Shown here piece by piece: positions 37,218-47,096 of a stretch of 64,000 nt of DNA. This stretch comes from Cardinium endosymbiont of Culicoides punctatus (lineage in GTDB: Bacteria > Bacteroidota > Bacteroidia > Cytophagales > Amoebophilaceae). Both the position numbers and the translations under genes were made by a program. Numbering within the stretch: the first letter of the stretch is position 1; every line of letters starts with the position of its first letter. The DNA lies in the NCBI RefSeq assembly GCF_004354815.1, contig NZ_QWJI01000001.1:52042-116041 (forward strand). Reading direction: 5' to 3'. The notes below the pieces were generated by a model. That model was given only the letters and a program-made list of their open reading frames with translations. It was not told where the DNA came from and ran no database searches.

Positions 37218-40200
37218 ATGAATACAGATTTAATGATTGTTAGTATATTCCTGATAGTAACACTTGTAATTGGGTTTTATTGTGGTAGGGGCGTAACAAC
37301 ATTTCGAGATTATGCTATAGGAAGAAAAAAAATGTCTTCTTTTGTGCTTACTGTATCCCTGATCGCTACTACTTATGGAGGAATCATTTTAAATTATAGA
37401 CTAGATGCCCTTTATCGTGAAGGCTTTTACGCATTTATCAGATATTTAGCCAGTGCAATAAATTTCTATTTAGCTACTAGATTTGTAATCGTTCGAATGA
37501 AAGAATTTACGGGCCATTTCTCTGTAGCTGAATCCATGGGAAGTATATATGGCTTAACAGTTAGAATGTTTTCAGCCATTTTTGGAATTATGCTTACAAC
37601 AGCATTGATAGCATCTCAGTTTAAAGTAGGACTTCGGATATCAACTATTTTATATCCTGAAATAGAAAAATTTCCGATATATTCAGCTATGTTTTTAGCA
37701 GGACTGGTCATCTTGTATTCTACGTTCGGAGGTGCTAGAGCAGTAGCTTTCACAGATGTTTATCAATTTTTCTTCTTTGGTATTTGTTGCCCAATATTGA
37801 TTTGTGCATTTTTATACTATGCAAAAAATCCCTTAGAAAATTGGCGTAGTATTCAGGAAATACCAGAATTTAATATAAAAAAAATGCTCGTGTGGGATGA
37901 AGCTTTAAAATGCTCCCTAACTTTTCTTCTTTGGCGCTCTATATTTCCACTTGACCCTGCTCGTATTCAGCGTTTTTACATGTCTTCTTCTGTTTATCAA
38001 GCAAGAAAAGTTTATAGAAATGGTGCTATCGTTAGAGCTGTGTTGGTATTTGTCTTTTTTAGTGTTGCTTTGGCTTTACACCTAGGAGGGCATAAAGTAA
38101 GCACAAATCAGAATGTTCTAGATTATATAATTGAACTATCTTACTTTCCTGGAATGCGGGGTGTATTGATAACAGCTATTATTGCTTTACTTATGTCTAC
38201 AGCTGACTCTAATTTACACGCTGCTTCTATTTTATTTGCAAATGATGTATTACCTGTGTTAACGGGTAAAATTAGAGATGCAAATTATACACCCTCATTA
38301 AGAACGGTTCGTATTGCTTCTGTATTTATAGGATTTATCAGTCTGTTTGTAGTACTACAGACTACCAATATTTCTCAGTTGATGAACAAAACGGTTCACC
38401 TTTATGGCCCTGCTGTTACCGTACCACTCATTATGTCTTGTTTTGGTTTTAGACCCCGTTCAGCAGCTGTTTTATTAACCATGTTGACGAGTTCAGCTAT
38501 AACGCTCTACCGTATTAGTTATAAAGCTCAAGATATATCACAACGTAATGTTTTTGAGTCACTTATTTTGAGTATGATTATCTTGTTTATATATCACTAT
38601 TTTTTACCTAAACTACCTAATACTGGTTGGGTGGGTATTAAAGACCGTAGTGCTGTTGAATTACAAAACCAAGAAACTAAATACTGGTGGACAAAACAGA
38701 TGTACAACTTTAAAACGTTATTCACTAGGCAATATCGTGAAAGCCTTTTTCCTAAAAAGGAAAGATCTTTTATACTATGGGGAATGTACTTTATATTGAA
38801 TACATTGTTAGCGCTCTGTTTCATACAAAAAGATTATTTTAATGGTTATATCTATTGGTACATAGCTGTAATGGCTATTGGAACCATTTTAATAGCCTAT
38901 CCCTCTTTTGATATATACAATCGCAAGCCTAGCTATATCTACTTTGTATGGCCTGTACTGTTAGTTATATTACTTTTTGTTTCTAGTATACAATTCGCAA
39001 AATTAGGGAACTTTGTTCCTATGGCATGTGCATTGCTTATTTGCCATCTAGCAGCGAGCATGGTATTCTTTTCTCTAAAAGTGAGTATAGCTACACTTGT
39101 CTTATCCATAGTACTTCATAAGTTTATACCACCTGTGCTACCTTGGGAGAGTCTATGGAACACTTTAAAATGGGAAATTAATTTAGAATTTATAATTGCT
39201 GGCGTACTCAGTGGAATAAGTATAACTGGATTTGGCGTATATAAATACATCCGCGAAAGAATGGATGTCAAACTGAGAATTATAGAATTAGCACGATCCT
39301 ACGAACGTAGAATATCTTTAGAAGCCATTTATAATCAAGTAAACTGGCATAGGTTAGATCCTACCCATGGCAGTGACATATTACGAGAAATAGGCAAAAT
39401 GCTCGAAGAGCCTTATCAGTATTTGTATGCCAATAATCAAGAAAAGCTGGGAGAAAGTGTAAACCTATTTATGAGAAAACTAAGCGAGTTCAGTAACCTA
39501 CTGCTCCAGAGAGCAAAAGAAGAACGTAGCTTAAAATTGAGAAAAAAAGCAATACAAGCTATAGCTATAAAACCAATTATATTTAAGGCACATAATGATA
39601 CTTGTAATCTAGATGAATCTATGCAGTTATTGTTACGTAACAAAACAAAAACTACAATATTAAATGTAGATCCTGATCTTTTTGAACGGTTATTAACTAT
39701 AAATTTTTTAGGGATCAGCACAAGTGAACAGGCAATAGAGCATGTAGTTATTCTAACTATTGCAGATACTTCTTTGCGTTATAATTATGTAGAAACCAAT
39801 GATTCATCAGAAAATGATACACTTACCTTAACTGCACTAGCTTTTTGTATCAGTACAGATTCTAATCTACCAAATATATCTCCCTTATATGATATTACCA
39901 ATGAAGTAACATCTGTTTTTTTACCTAAAACAGAAGCGCAACTTTACCAGGCAGAAAGTAGACAAATTGTGCAGGCTCATGGTGGTTATGTAGAGATAAT
40001 AGAAACCAAAAATGATCTAACTTGCCTTTATATATTACCCGTATCGGGCGAACAGGTAATGCATTTTAAAACTTACGATCCAGCTACTTTAGCTAGTGAA
40101 ATAGCAGAAACTCCAGAAAGTTTAATACAGGAGAAGGAATTAATAACGTTACTTACTGCAGAAACCACATTATCCAAAGAAACAGTAGAAAAAACAATTG

Positions 40201-40694
40201 CTTTTATTAAAAATGCGCATGGGCTAATAAAACGAAAATCTGGAGAACCCTACTACACACATCTTATGGCAGTAGCTAAAATTCTTTTAGACGTTACTAA
40301 AGACCCAGAAACCATTTTAGCCGGTTTGTTGCATGATATTGTAGAAGACACTCCTGTAACGCTTAGTCAAATACAAATAATGTATGGCAATCAAATAGCC
40401 TATATTGTAGATATGGTAACCCATTATAAAACGAATGGGTATCGTTGGAAGTTAGATGATAAAGAGAATAAAAACATACTCTACGAGTGCAAAGACATAC
40501 GTGTTATTTATGCTAAACTAGCTGATAGACTCCATAATTTGAGAACAATACATTTTAAAAAACCAGAAGATCAAAAGCGGATAGCGAAAGAAACTATAAC
40601 TTTCTATATTCCATGGGGTAAAAGTAATAATGTTTCTGTTTGGTTGTCTGAAATGCAGCATATTTGTGAGAAAATTTTGAACATTAAAAAATAA
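37218..40694 (+). CDS. Sodium:solute symporter-like / degenerate histidine kinase / (p)ppGpp hydrolase HD fusion
   Basis: 1158 residues. Residues 1-465 look like a sodium:solute symporter (SSS) with many helices. Further helices lie at 518-540, 548-566, 575-592 and 598-678. Residues ~690-945 resemble a histidine-kinase tail: coiled coil, a DHp-like helix without a phosphorylatable His at the expected place (FMRKLSEFSNLL), and a decayed HATPase end (QIVQAHGGYVEIIE ... YILPV). Residues ~980-1150 form an HD domain with the full SpoT/RelA hydrolase set: His1015 (YYTHLMAVA), His1039-Asp1040 and Glu1043-Asp1044 (LLHDIVED), Asp1103 and Asn1107 (KLADRLHNLRT). It may couple solute sensing or transport to alarmone breakdown. 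No (p)ppGpp synthetase domain follows. Confidence 0.85.
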   Translation: MNTDLMIVSIFLIVTLVIGFYCGRGVTTFRDYAIGRKKMSSFVLTVSLIATTYGGIILNYRLDALYREGFYAFIRYLASAINFYLATRFVIVRMKEFTGHFSVAESMGSIYGLTVRMFSAIFGIMLTTALIASQFKVGLRISTILYPEIEKFPIYSAMFLAGLVILYSTFGGARAVAFTDVYQFFFFGICCPILICAFLYYAKNPLENWRSIQEIPEFNIKKMLVWDEALKCSLTFLLWRSIFPLDPARIQRFYMSSSVYQARKVYRNGAIVRAVLVFVFFSVALALHLGGHKVSTNQNVLDYIIELSYFPGMRGVLITAIIALLMSTADSNLHAASILFANDVLPVLTGKIRDANYTPSLRTVRIASVFIGFISLFVVLQTTNISQLMNKTVHLYGPAVTVPLIMSCFGFRPRSAAVLLTMLTSSAITLYRISYKAQDISQRNVFESLILSMIILFIYHYFLPKLPNTGWVGIKDRSAVELQNQETKYWWTKQMYNFKTLFTRQYRESLFPKKERSFILWGMYFILNTLLALCFIQKDYFNGYIYWYIAVMAIGTILIAYPSFDIYNRKPSYIYFVWPVLLVILLFVSSIQFAKLGNFVPMACALLICHLAASMVFFSLKVSIATLVLSIVLHKFIPPVLPWESLWNTLKWEINLEFIIAGVLSGISITGFGVYKYIRERMDVKLRIIELARSYERRISLEAIYNQVNWHRLDPTHGSDILREIGKMLEEPYQYLYANNQEKLGESVNLFMRKLSEFSNLLLQRAKEERSLKLRKKAIQAIAIKPIIFKAHNDTCNLDESMQLLLRNKTKTTILNVDPDLFERLLTINFLGISTSEQAIEHVVILTIADTSLRYNYVETNDSSENDTLTLTALAFCISTDSNLPNISPLYDITNEVTSVFLPKTEAQLYQAESRQIVQAHGGYVEIIETKNDLTCLYILPVSGEQVMHFKTYDPATLASEIAETPESLIQEKELITLLTAETTLSKETVEKTIAFIKNAHGLIKRKSGEPYYTHLMAVAKILLDVTKDPETILAGLLHDIVEDTPVTLSQIQIMYGNQIAYIVDMVTHYKTNGYRWKLDDKENKNILYECKDIRVIYAKLADRLHNLRTIHFKKPEDQKRIAKETITFYIPWGKSNNVSVWLSEMQHICEKILNIKK

Positions 40695-40850
40695 TAAACT
40701 ACTAATTCAATAATATTGCATTCGGAATTCCTTGCTGGAAATGTCCTTTTTATATATTTTAATGTGTTAAGTTCATTGTTTAGTTATCCCGGTACATAAT
40801 ATTGTGCACTACAAACACTAATAACACACGACCTTATTTTTAATAGTATT

Positions 40851-41654
40851 ATGTTTTTAAAATTAACCAATCCACTAGCTATTTTAGATATAGAAGCAAC
40901 GGGTACAAATATAATCCATGATCGTATCATAGAAATCGCAATAATTAAGCTAATGCCCAATGGAGAACGTTTAACGTTTGAGAAAAAAATTAATCCGGAA
41001 AGAGAGATTCCTATAGAGGCTAGTATGGTCCATGGTATTTATGCTCAAGATCTGGAAGATAAACCAATCTTTAAACAAATAGCTAAGGAATTGCTTTCCT
41101 TTTTACAGGGGGCTGATTTAGCTGGTTTTAACCTACTTCGTTTTGATGTGCCTATATTGGTAGAAAGTTTTTTGCGTGCAGAGCTAGATTTTAAAATAGG
41201 ACATAGGAAAATTGTAGATGTTCAAAGGATTTTCCATTTAATGGAAAAAAGAACGCTCAAGGCAGCCTATCTGTTTTATTGTCAAAAAGAATTAGAAAAT
41301 GCACATAGTGCTATGGGAGATACACAAGCTACTTTAGAAGTCCTTATAGAACAGATAAAAAAATATGAGACCCAATCTGTCATAGATCCATTAGGGAATT
41401 CTTTGGGTGTGATTAAAAATGACATTAAAACATTACACCATATTACAACCCCCAACATACTAGATTTTTCAGGGAAAATAATTTATAATGAGCAACAATT
41501 GCCAATTTTTAACTTTGGAAAACATAAGGGAAAATTAGTAGCAGATGTTCTAAAAATGGAGCCTGCCTATTACCACTGGATGATTCAAGGAGACTTCTCA
41601 TTAGATACCAAACGCAAACTAACACAAATAAAAATGAATCATATACTGGACTGA
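40851..41654 (+). CDS. DnaQ-like 3'-5' exonuclease with ExoX-type C-terminus
   Basis: 267 residues. The DEDDh sites are Asp13 and Glu15 in ILDIEATGTN, Asp in LLRFDVPIL, and His/Asp in HSAMGDTQATLEVL. The C-terminal FNFGKHKGKLVADVLKMEP segment matches the small domain found after the nuclease in ExoX-like proteins, so it is more likely an ExoX-type repair or tRNA-trimming nuclease than the polymerase III epsilon subunit. Immediate neighbours are on other units. Confidence 0.88.
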   Translation: MFLKLTNPLAILDIEATGTNIIHDRIIEIAIIKLMPNGERLTFEKKINPEREIPIEASMVHGIYAQDLEDKPIFKQIAKELLSFLQGADLAGFNLLRFDVPILVESFLRAELDFKIGHRKIVDVQRIFHLMEKRTLKAAYLFYCQKELENAHSAMGDTQATLEVLIEQIKKYETQSVIDPLGNSLGVIKNDIKTLHHITTPNILDFSGKIIYNEQQLPIFNFGKHKGKLVADVLKMEPAYYHWMIQGDFSLDTKRKLTQIKMNHILD

Positions 41655-41701
41655 TTTTTTAGAAAAACAGAAACCATTTTTTTTGCGAAATGTTAGATTT
41701 T

Positions 41702-42490
41702 TTACAGAAATTGTGCATTCCTATCGGTTTTTTTTACAATTCCGGCATTACTATTACGTATAAAGTCTATAATAACATTTTTTTCTTGTGAATTTTCAAT
41801 TTGCTTATCTATCATTTCTAGCGCTGATGCCAAAGGCATTTTACTTTGATAGATATAACGATAACTGTCACGTATGGCATCACACTGTTCTTGATTAAAA
41901 CCGTGACGTTGTAATCCGATAAAATTAATACCACAATATCGCAATGGTTCATGTGCTACCTTAGTAAAAGGAGGAATATCCTTACGAACGATGCTTTTAG
42001 AGCCAACCATGCTATAAGCTCCTACATGAATGAACTGATGAATGGCAGCCATCCCACCTATTACAGCATGGTGTTGAAGTACTACATGGCCAGCAAGTTG
42101 TGTTGCATTGGCGACAACTACATGATCCTCAATAATACAATCATGGGCAACATGTACATAAGCCATCAATAATACATGAGAACCTATAGTCGTATTACCC
42201 ACAGTTCCTCTATTTAGTGTAACAAACTCACGTATAACCGTATTATCACCTATTTCTACGTAGGTTTGTTGGCATGCTTTCTTCTTATCTTGTGTAGCAG
42301 CTCCAATAACAGCATTGGGAAAAATCTGGCAATTTTTACCAATACGACTACCTGACATAATGGTTACATGGGAGCCTATCCACGTATTATCATCTATGAT
42401 AACGTCTGGTTGGATGGTTACAAAACTTTCTACTGTAACATTCTTTCCAAGTATAGCATCAGCATGAATATCGGATAATCTATATTCCAT
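41702..42490 (-). CDS. lpxA: UDP-N-acetylglucosamine O-acyltransferase LpxA
   Basis: 262 residues from ATG at 42490 ([12 protein letters not shown]). An ATG at 42502 would add four residues. It consists of a left-handed beta helix of hexapeptide repeats (VTVESF, VIIDDN, VTIMSG, CQIFPN) with the catalytic His region AYVHVAHDC and the usual C-terminal helices ([23 protein letters not shown]). LpxA starts lipid A synthesis by acylating UDP-GlcNAc. Its start overlaps the end of lpxC-fabZ by 11 bases, so the genes are translationally coupled. Confidence 0.95.
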   Translation of the reverse strand: MEYRLSDIHADAILGKNVTVESFVTIQPDVIIDDNTWIGSHVTIMSGSRIGKNCQIFPNAVIGAATQDKKKACQQTYVEIGDNTVIREFVTLNRGTVGNTTIGSHVLLMAYVHVAHDCIIEDHVVVANATQLAGHVVLQHHAVIGGMAAIHQFIHVGAYSMVGSKSIVRKDIPPFTKVAHEPLRYCGINFIGLQRHGFNQEQCDAIRDSYRYIYQSKMPLASALEMIDKQIENSQEKNVIIDFIRNSNAGIVKKTDRNAQFL

Positions 42491-43904
42491 TTTGTTTAAC
42501 AATTTGGGCTAACAAGACTGCTTCACAGGCTAGATTTTCTCCTACAAACACACGTCCCTTTACCTGGGCGATACCAATGGACTGCTTGTCCGTAATACTA
42601 AATTTTATATCTGTGAGTAGCTGACAATGTAAAATGAGACTATCTCCCGGTACAACCATACGACGAAATTTACAGCTATCTATTGAAAGAAAATAAGTCA
42701 AGTAGTTTTCTGGATCTGCAACTTTATGCAATACCAATATACCTCCAACTTGAGCTAAGGCTTCTACCTGTAATACGCCAGGCATAATAGGTGTACCAGG
42801 AAAATGTCCTTGAAAAAAAGGTTCATTGATGGTTACATTTTTTAAACCAATAATACTACGATCATCCAAATGCATCACCTTATCTACCAATTGAAATGGG
42901 TAACGATGAGGTAGCATTTTAGTGATCTGCTGTATATCAAATAGGGGAGCAGCAGATAGGTCACAAATGGGAGCCCCTTTGGCTTCTTGTCGTATAAGGA
43001 ATTTTCTTAAAGCAGCCGCAAAACGTGTATTTGGACCATGGCCAGGTTTATGAGCAAAAATTTGTCCCTGTAATGGCCTGCCTAGCAAACTTACATCTCC
43101 AATAAGGTCTAGCAACTTATGGCGAGCGGGTTCATTTACATAACGTAATTTAGGAGATATGGGATTACTCGGTTCCACTAGTGTACAAATCTTTTTACCA
43201 GATAAGCTTTCTACTTTTTGCAAAAGTTCTTTGTTACAGGAAAGATCAGAAAATATGACAACATGATTGGGATTTGCGCCCTGTACCAATCCATTCTGAT
43301 ACATTGCTTCTATTTCATCTAAGTAGCAGAAGGTACGTGCAGGGGCTATTTCTTGTTTAAAATTGCCTAAGTTATCTAGGGTAGCATATTGATTTTCTAA
43401 TGGCCATCTCTCGTACGCAAGGGTACAATGTAAACGATAATTTGTAGCAGGATAGACTTCAAAACGACTGCCCGTTTCATGGTCATCATAAACAAATTTT
43501 TCCTTGAGCTGAAAGAACTTTCGTGGTGCCTCTTGTTCCAGCAATCCACCTTGCAATAAGAGATCAAAAAAAGCCAATGCACTGCCATCTAAATCAGGGA
43601 CTTCTGGTCCATCTAACTGAATGCAAATGTTATCAATTTGCCATGCAACGATGGCAGCCAGTAGATGCTCTACCGTGGCAACTTTTACTCCTTCTTTTGC
43701 CAGTACGGTTCCCCTTTCTGTAGCTATTACATTACCTACTAATGCTTCTATAATAGGCGTATTAGGGAGGTCCATACGCTGAAATTGTATGCCAGAATCC
43801 ACAGGCATAGGCAAAAGCGTACCATGAACATGGATGCCTGTATGTATACCAATACCTTTAAAGCTGATGGTATCTCGAATGGTGTGTTGTTGTTTATGTT
43901 GCAT
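42480..43904 (-). CDS. lpxC-fabZ: Bifunctional LpxC deacetylase / FabZ hydroxyacyl-ACP dehydratase
   Basis: 474 residues. LpxC spans ~1-310 with zinc ligands His80 (VEHLLAA), His262 and Asp266 ([11 protein letters not shown]) and the catalytic His289 region (KPGHGPN). FabZ spans ~325-474 with [14 protein letters not shown], His367 in [12 protein letters not shown] and Glu381 in VEALAQ. LpxC commits UDP-acyl-GlcNAc to lipid A; FabZ dehydrates 3-hydroxyacyl-ACP. The fusion is normal in Bacteroidota. Together with lpxA it implies that lipid A is still made. Confidence 0.96.
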   Translation of the reverse strand: MQHKQQHTIRDTISFKGIGIHTGIHVHGTLLPMPVDSGIQFQRMDLPNTPIIEALVGNVIATERGTVLAKEGVKVATVEHLLAAIVAWQIDNICIQLDGPEVPDLDGSALAFFDLLLQGGLLEQEAPRKFFQLKEKFVYDDHETGSRFEVYPATNYRLHCTLAYERWPLENQYATLDNLGNFKQEIAPARTFCYLDEIEAMYQNGLVQGANPNHVVIFSDLSCNKELLQKVESLSGKKICTLVEPSNPISPKLRYVNEPARHKLLDLIGDVSLLGRPLQGQIFAHKPGHGPNTRFAAALRKFLIRQEAKGAPICDLSAAPLFDIQQITKMLPHRYPFQLVDKVMHLDDRSIIGLKNVTINEPFFQGHFPGTPIMPGVLQVEALAQVGGILVLHKVADPENYLTYFLSIDSCKFRRMVVPGDSLILHCQLLTDIKFSITDKQSIGIAQVKGRVFVGENLACEAVLLAQIVKQNGI

Positions 43905-44052
43905 GGTATATTCAAGTTATTTGCTGCTGATATAAATTTATTCTGTAATTTTTAGCTTGAATAGTTCTAAATTAGGGTTAATAGGTTACGTATCTATTTT
44001 GTTGATGCAATATATCAAATAATTAGGTGAAAGGGGAATATGAATTTCTTGT

Positions 44053-44085
44053 TATACTGGACTGATTTTTTCAGTCCAGTGTATA
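44053..44085. terminator. Hairpin in the lpxC/MFS intergenic region
   Basis: TGGACTGA-TTTTT-TCAGTCCA, extended by TATAC/GTGTATA on the outside. It lies between two divergent genes, so it is not at the end of either, and it may be an element remnant or a regulatory leader hairpin. Confidence 0.5.
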
Positions 44086-44183
44086 TTAAAACATATCGAG
44101 CGGTAAAAATAGAAATGTTTTAAGAGGCTTTTGAAAAGTCCCAATAAAATTTTTGTGCGAAATGTTGGGTTAATTGTTTTATT

Positions 44184-45377
44184 ATGTGGATAAAAATAAT
44201 CTATCTTATTGGAATTTGTGCAATGAATTTTTCATCTATATTATATGATTTTACATTTGCAATCACAGCTTTTCATCTTACAGACGAGGCTAAGAATGGT
44301 GCTATAGTCTATTCAGTTGGTTATTTAGCAGAAATTTTGGTAAGTATGGGATTTGGAGGGTTTTTAGATGCTTATTCTAAACGCACCTTATTTACTATTG
44401 CTATGATCAGTAAAGTATTTTTATTTATTTTTGTTTTCATATTTTTTAATAAAATACGTGTTAGTTTAGCAGCAATCAGTATTGCAGCATTTTTAGTAGA
44501 TCTTATCAGTCATGTAACTCATCTGACCAATTTGGTTTCTATCGCTACGTGCTACCATGGAGAGGAACGTATTAAGTTTAATGGACTAGTCCTTACGATC
44601 TCTGGTATAATGAGGATAAGTGGTCCTATATTAGCTAGTATGTTTCTTAGTTATTTTTCTCAACCTTCTTACATGCTACTGATTGCTACATTATTTCAAT
44701 TCATAGCCATGTGTGCTTATTATTACATCATGCCACTCATGGAAAGAGAAAAAACAATCCCATTCTCCACACAAAGTGTGAGCCATGCATTACGAGGAAC
44801 AGTAATTGCTTTGCAATTAATTTTTGCAGATTTAAAATGGATAAAACTATTACTTATACACGTTTCTACAGCGACTATTTTGGCTATTGCTACGCTTCTT
44901 TTATTTCCATTATTTTCAAAAATATATCACATTTCAGATGTAGAAATAGGTGTACTTAGAAGTATTGGAGCTATTGGAAGTGTGGCAGTAGGGGTGGTAC
45001 TTGGTAGTGTTTTTACTACAAAAAAATTGAGTACTGGAATTTCAATCACTGTTTTTATAGCAGGGTTATCTCTGTCCCTATTTAGTTTTTATAGTGGATT
45101 TTATAGTGCAATGTGTCTTGTTTTTTTATTTCAATCTAGCTGCACGCTTTTTTTCCGTACAGCAAGTCTTTATTTTCAAACATTTATTCCCAATGAAGTT
45201 ATGGGAAGTTGGTGGGCAGCTATTGATGCAATAGAGCGTTTATTTTCTTTAGGAGGCATTCTTGCAGGAGGATATATTTTTGATATATCTGGCGGTGAAT
45301 TGTTATACAATATTCTGGGGGCTTGCCTTATTGTAATTTCTATACTATGGTTTTTACGAAATCGTAGTTTGGCTTAA
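44184..45377 (+). CDS. MFS-type transporter
   Basis: 397 residues with about 12 hydrophobic segments. The loop after helix 2 (GGFLDAYSKRTLF) matches the MFS signature GxxxDRxxRR. The second half has a similar GSVFTTKKLSTG loop, and the segment RTASLYFQTFIPNEVMGSWWAAIDAIERLFSLGGILAGG resembles MFS_3-type efflux proteins. The substrate cannot be predicted. It stands alone. Confidence 0.8.
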   Translation: MWIKIIYLIGICAMNFSSILYDFTFAITAFHLTDEAKNGAIVYSVGYLAEILVSMGFGGFLDAYSKRTLFTIAMISKVFLFIFVFIFFNKIRVSLAAISIAAFLVDLISHVTHLTNLVSIATCYHGEERIKFNGLVLTISGIMRISGPILASMFLSYFSQPSYMLLIATLFQFIAMCAYYYIMPLMEREKTIPFSTQSVSHALRGTVIALQLIFADLKWIKLLLIHVSTATILAIATLLLFPLFSKIYHISDVEIGVLRSIGAIGSVAVGVVLGSVFTTKKLSTGISITVFIAGLSLSLFSFYSGFYSAMCLVFLFQSSCTLFFRTASLYFQTFIPNEVMGSWWAAIDAIERLFSLGGILAGGYIFDISGGELLYNILGACLIVISILWFLRNRSLA

Positions 45378-45751
45378 CTGATTTTTTAAAAGAAATTTTG
45401 GTGATGGTTAAGTGTCAAGAACACAAAGGATAACTTCCGACGTGATGCTGTATAAGGCATGATGGTAGTCCTACCGGAATCGGCTGGTAGAAGCCAGTTT
45501 TCAAACGACCCTAAGCCCCCCTGGATGACTCGATATTGTTAACACCAATTAATTGACATACACTTACCGTAACACATTTTTATGCATTTTTAACGAATAT
45601 ATTTTGAAAAAAATTAAAAATGTTGCTTATATGGCAAAAATTACGTAGTATTGAAATGCACATTAAATCCCATTGCAACATTGTTTGAAAAATTAGAAAA
45701 AGAAGCTATTTCTGACAAAGAAAAATACTTACTATAAAATCTAATAACCAT
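45378..45751. other. GC-richer, hairpin-rich segment between MFS gene and broken lipoprotein gene
   Basis: Bases 45430-45530 are GC-richer than the flanks and contain adjacent small hairpins (GGTAG-TC-CTACC at 45464-45475 and GGCT-GGTAGA-AGCC at 45482-45495, followed by TTTTC). No protein frame fits. It could be a structured RNA or a remnant of an intron or mobile element. The rest to 45751 is AT-rich leader. Confidence 0.4.
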
Positions 45752-46738
45752 ATGATCAACTCTAAACACCTTAAATTATTATCATTCCTACTACTACTCT
45801 TCCTATGTCAGTCATGCGGGCAACACAGATTAAATATGGGGACTCGTGACAAGAGACCTGCTGATAATAAATTTTATTTAAAAAAAAAACGAAAATAGAC
45901 GAAAGTGAAAATACAGATATAAATAATAATTATGAAGAAGAGATACATGACAGTAAGCTTATTGCATTTACAAAATGGACCCCTGCAATGTTTTATGAAA
46001 AGTTTAAAATCGAATTTGATGAAAGTAGTTTAGGTTATCTAGACTTAAAAAAAATAATCAGCAACAATAAAAATGGTATCAATCAAGATACATATAATAA
46101 AATTATATCTCAAGTTAAAGATTTATTAGAGGGTTATGGTGGCTATAACTTGAATAAAAAGGAAATTACTCCATCCCTATATGTTAATGACATATTACTA
46201 GCTATAACCTTAGAGATTAGTAGAGATTTAAAGTCACAAATTCATGATAAATCATTAATTATCGATGCTGAACATTCTTGTAATGGTGATTCTGCAATAG
46301 GTGAAATAGACTACGTTGTAATTCTAAAAGATAATGGACCTCAGGGGGGGGGAAATCATACTGTTTGTTACAGAAGTTAAGACATCTGATACCTTTAATA
46401 AAGGGTTATTACAACACTGTATGGAGCTAACAGCTTATGAAAAAAATGGGGCTAAACATCCTATATATGGTGTTTTAACATGCGCGAATCAATGGATTTT
46501 TACCAAATACGAACGAAAAAATCTTGACGAATATTTTATAACTGATTGGGAAATATCTAGTACCATACCTATGGAAATACCTCGTTACATATCAGATTTT
46601 GAAGAAAATAATAAAAAGAGTATTAAAAGAGTGTATGAGTATTTAAAATGTATGATTTACCAATCTATAATAGATTTAGATCTGAATTTTAATCCTAAAT
46701 CTATAACAGCAAAAGACAACTATGCTACTGAATCATAA
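45752..46738 (+). pseudogene. Lipoprotein with PD-(D/E)XK nuclease-like domain, two homopolymer frameshifts
   Basis: Three frames join into one ~328-residue protein. Part 1 (45752-45898) gives a signal sequence with lipobox LCQSC and stops after an A10 run (45880-45889). Part 2 (from ~45890, long frame to 46380) reads KIDESENTD ... GEIDYVVILKDNGPQGG and stops after a G9 run (46344-46352). Part 3 (to 46738) continues GEIILFVTEVKTSD and ends KDNYATES. Asp in GEIDY plus Glu/Lys in TEVK make a PD-(D/E)XK-like site split by the second shift. A11 (or A8) and G8 (or G11) would restore the frame. It may be a pseudogene, a phase-variable gene, or a gene rescued by polymerase slippage. Confidence 0.7.
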
Positions 46739-47096
46739 TACTGTCTAGGCCAAAGTCTTCGCTCCACAAGCAGGGCTCAGACGGGAGCCAAAAAAAAGAA
46801 AATAAGGAAAAATACTTGCTATAATGCTAGTCCCATACGTAAACCAACATCCATATGATGTTAACCATGTTAAATAAATACTAATTTCAAGAACCGATTT
46901 CCTGCTATTTTAACTACTACCAACTTTAGATTAAAACTAAAAAAGAATTTGTAAATTTATATCAATTTTAAGTCAGCGGATTTCATACTAAGGCGGTTTC
47001 AATTTTTTAACCGAAGTTGGCCGTCTGTTTTTTTGTTAGCACTAGGGAACAAACCCTATGATTAGTTTTTTATATTAAGTATAATCTTACCTTATT
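46739..47096. other. Intergenic with a degraded copy of the upstream region at 45710
   Basis: AAAAATACTTGCTATAA and CCATATGATG near 46806-46860 resemble AAAAATACTTACTATAA and CCATATGATC just before the broken lipoprotein start (45722-45757), suggesting that a second, now lost, copy of that gene began here. A GGCTC/GAGCC hairpin (46774-46789) is present. No open gene is visible. Confidence 0.4.

Noticed and set aside
7852..43904. MurF-Alr and LpxC-FabZ fusions as novel architectures
   Set aside because: Both fusions are well known across Bacteroidota and are used here only as lineage evidence.
4901..45413. GTGATGGTTAAGT shared at 4901 and 45401
   Set aside because: A 13-base match with no extended similarity on either side; chance or a very short relic, and nothing further could be supported.
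46774..46800. Rho-independent terminator at the GGCTC/GAGCC hairpin
   Set aside because: The arm is followed by A on the plus strand and T precedes it on the minus strand, so no T run lies on the correct side in either direction.
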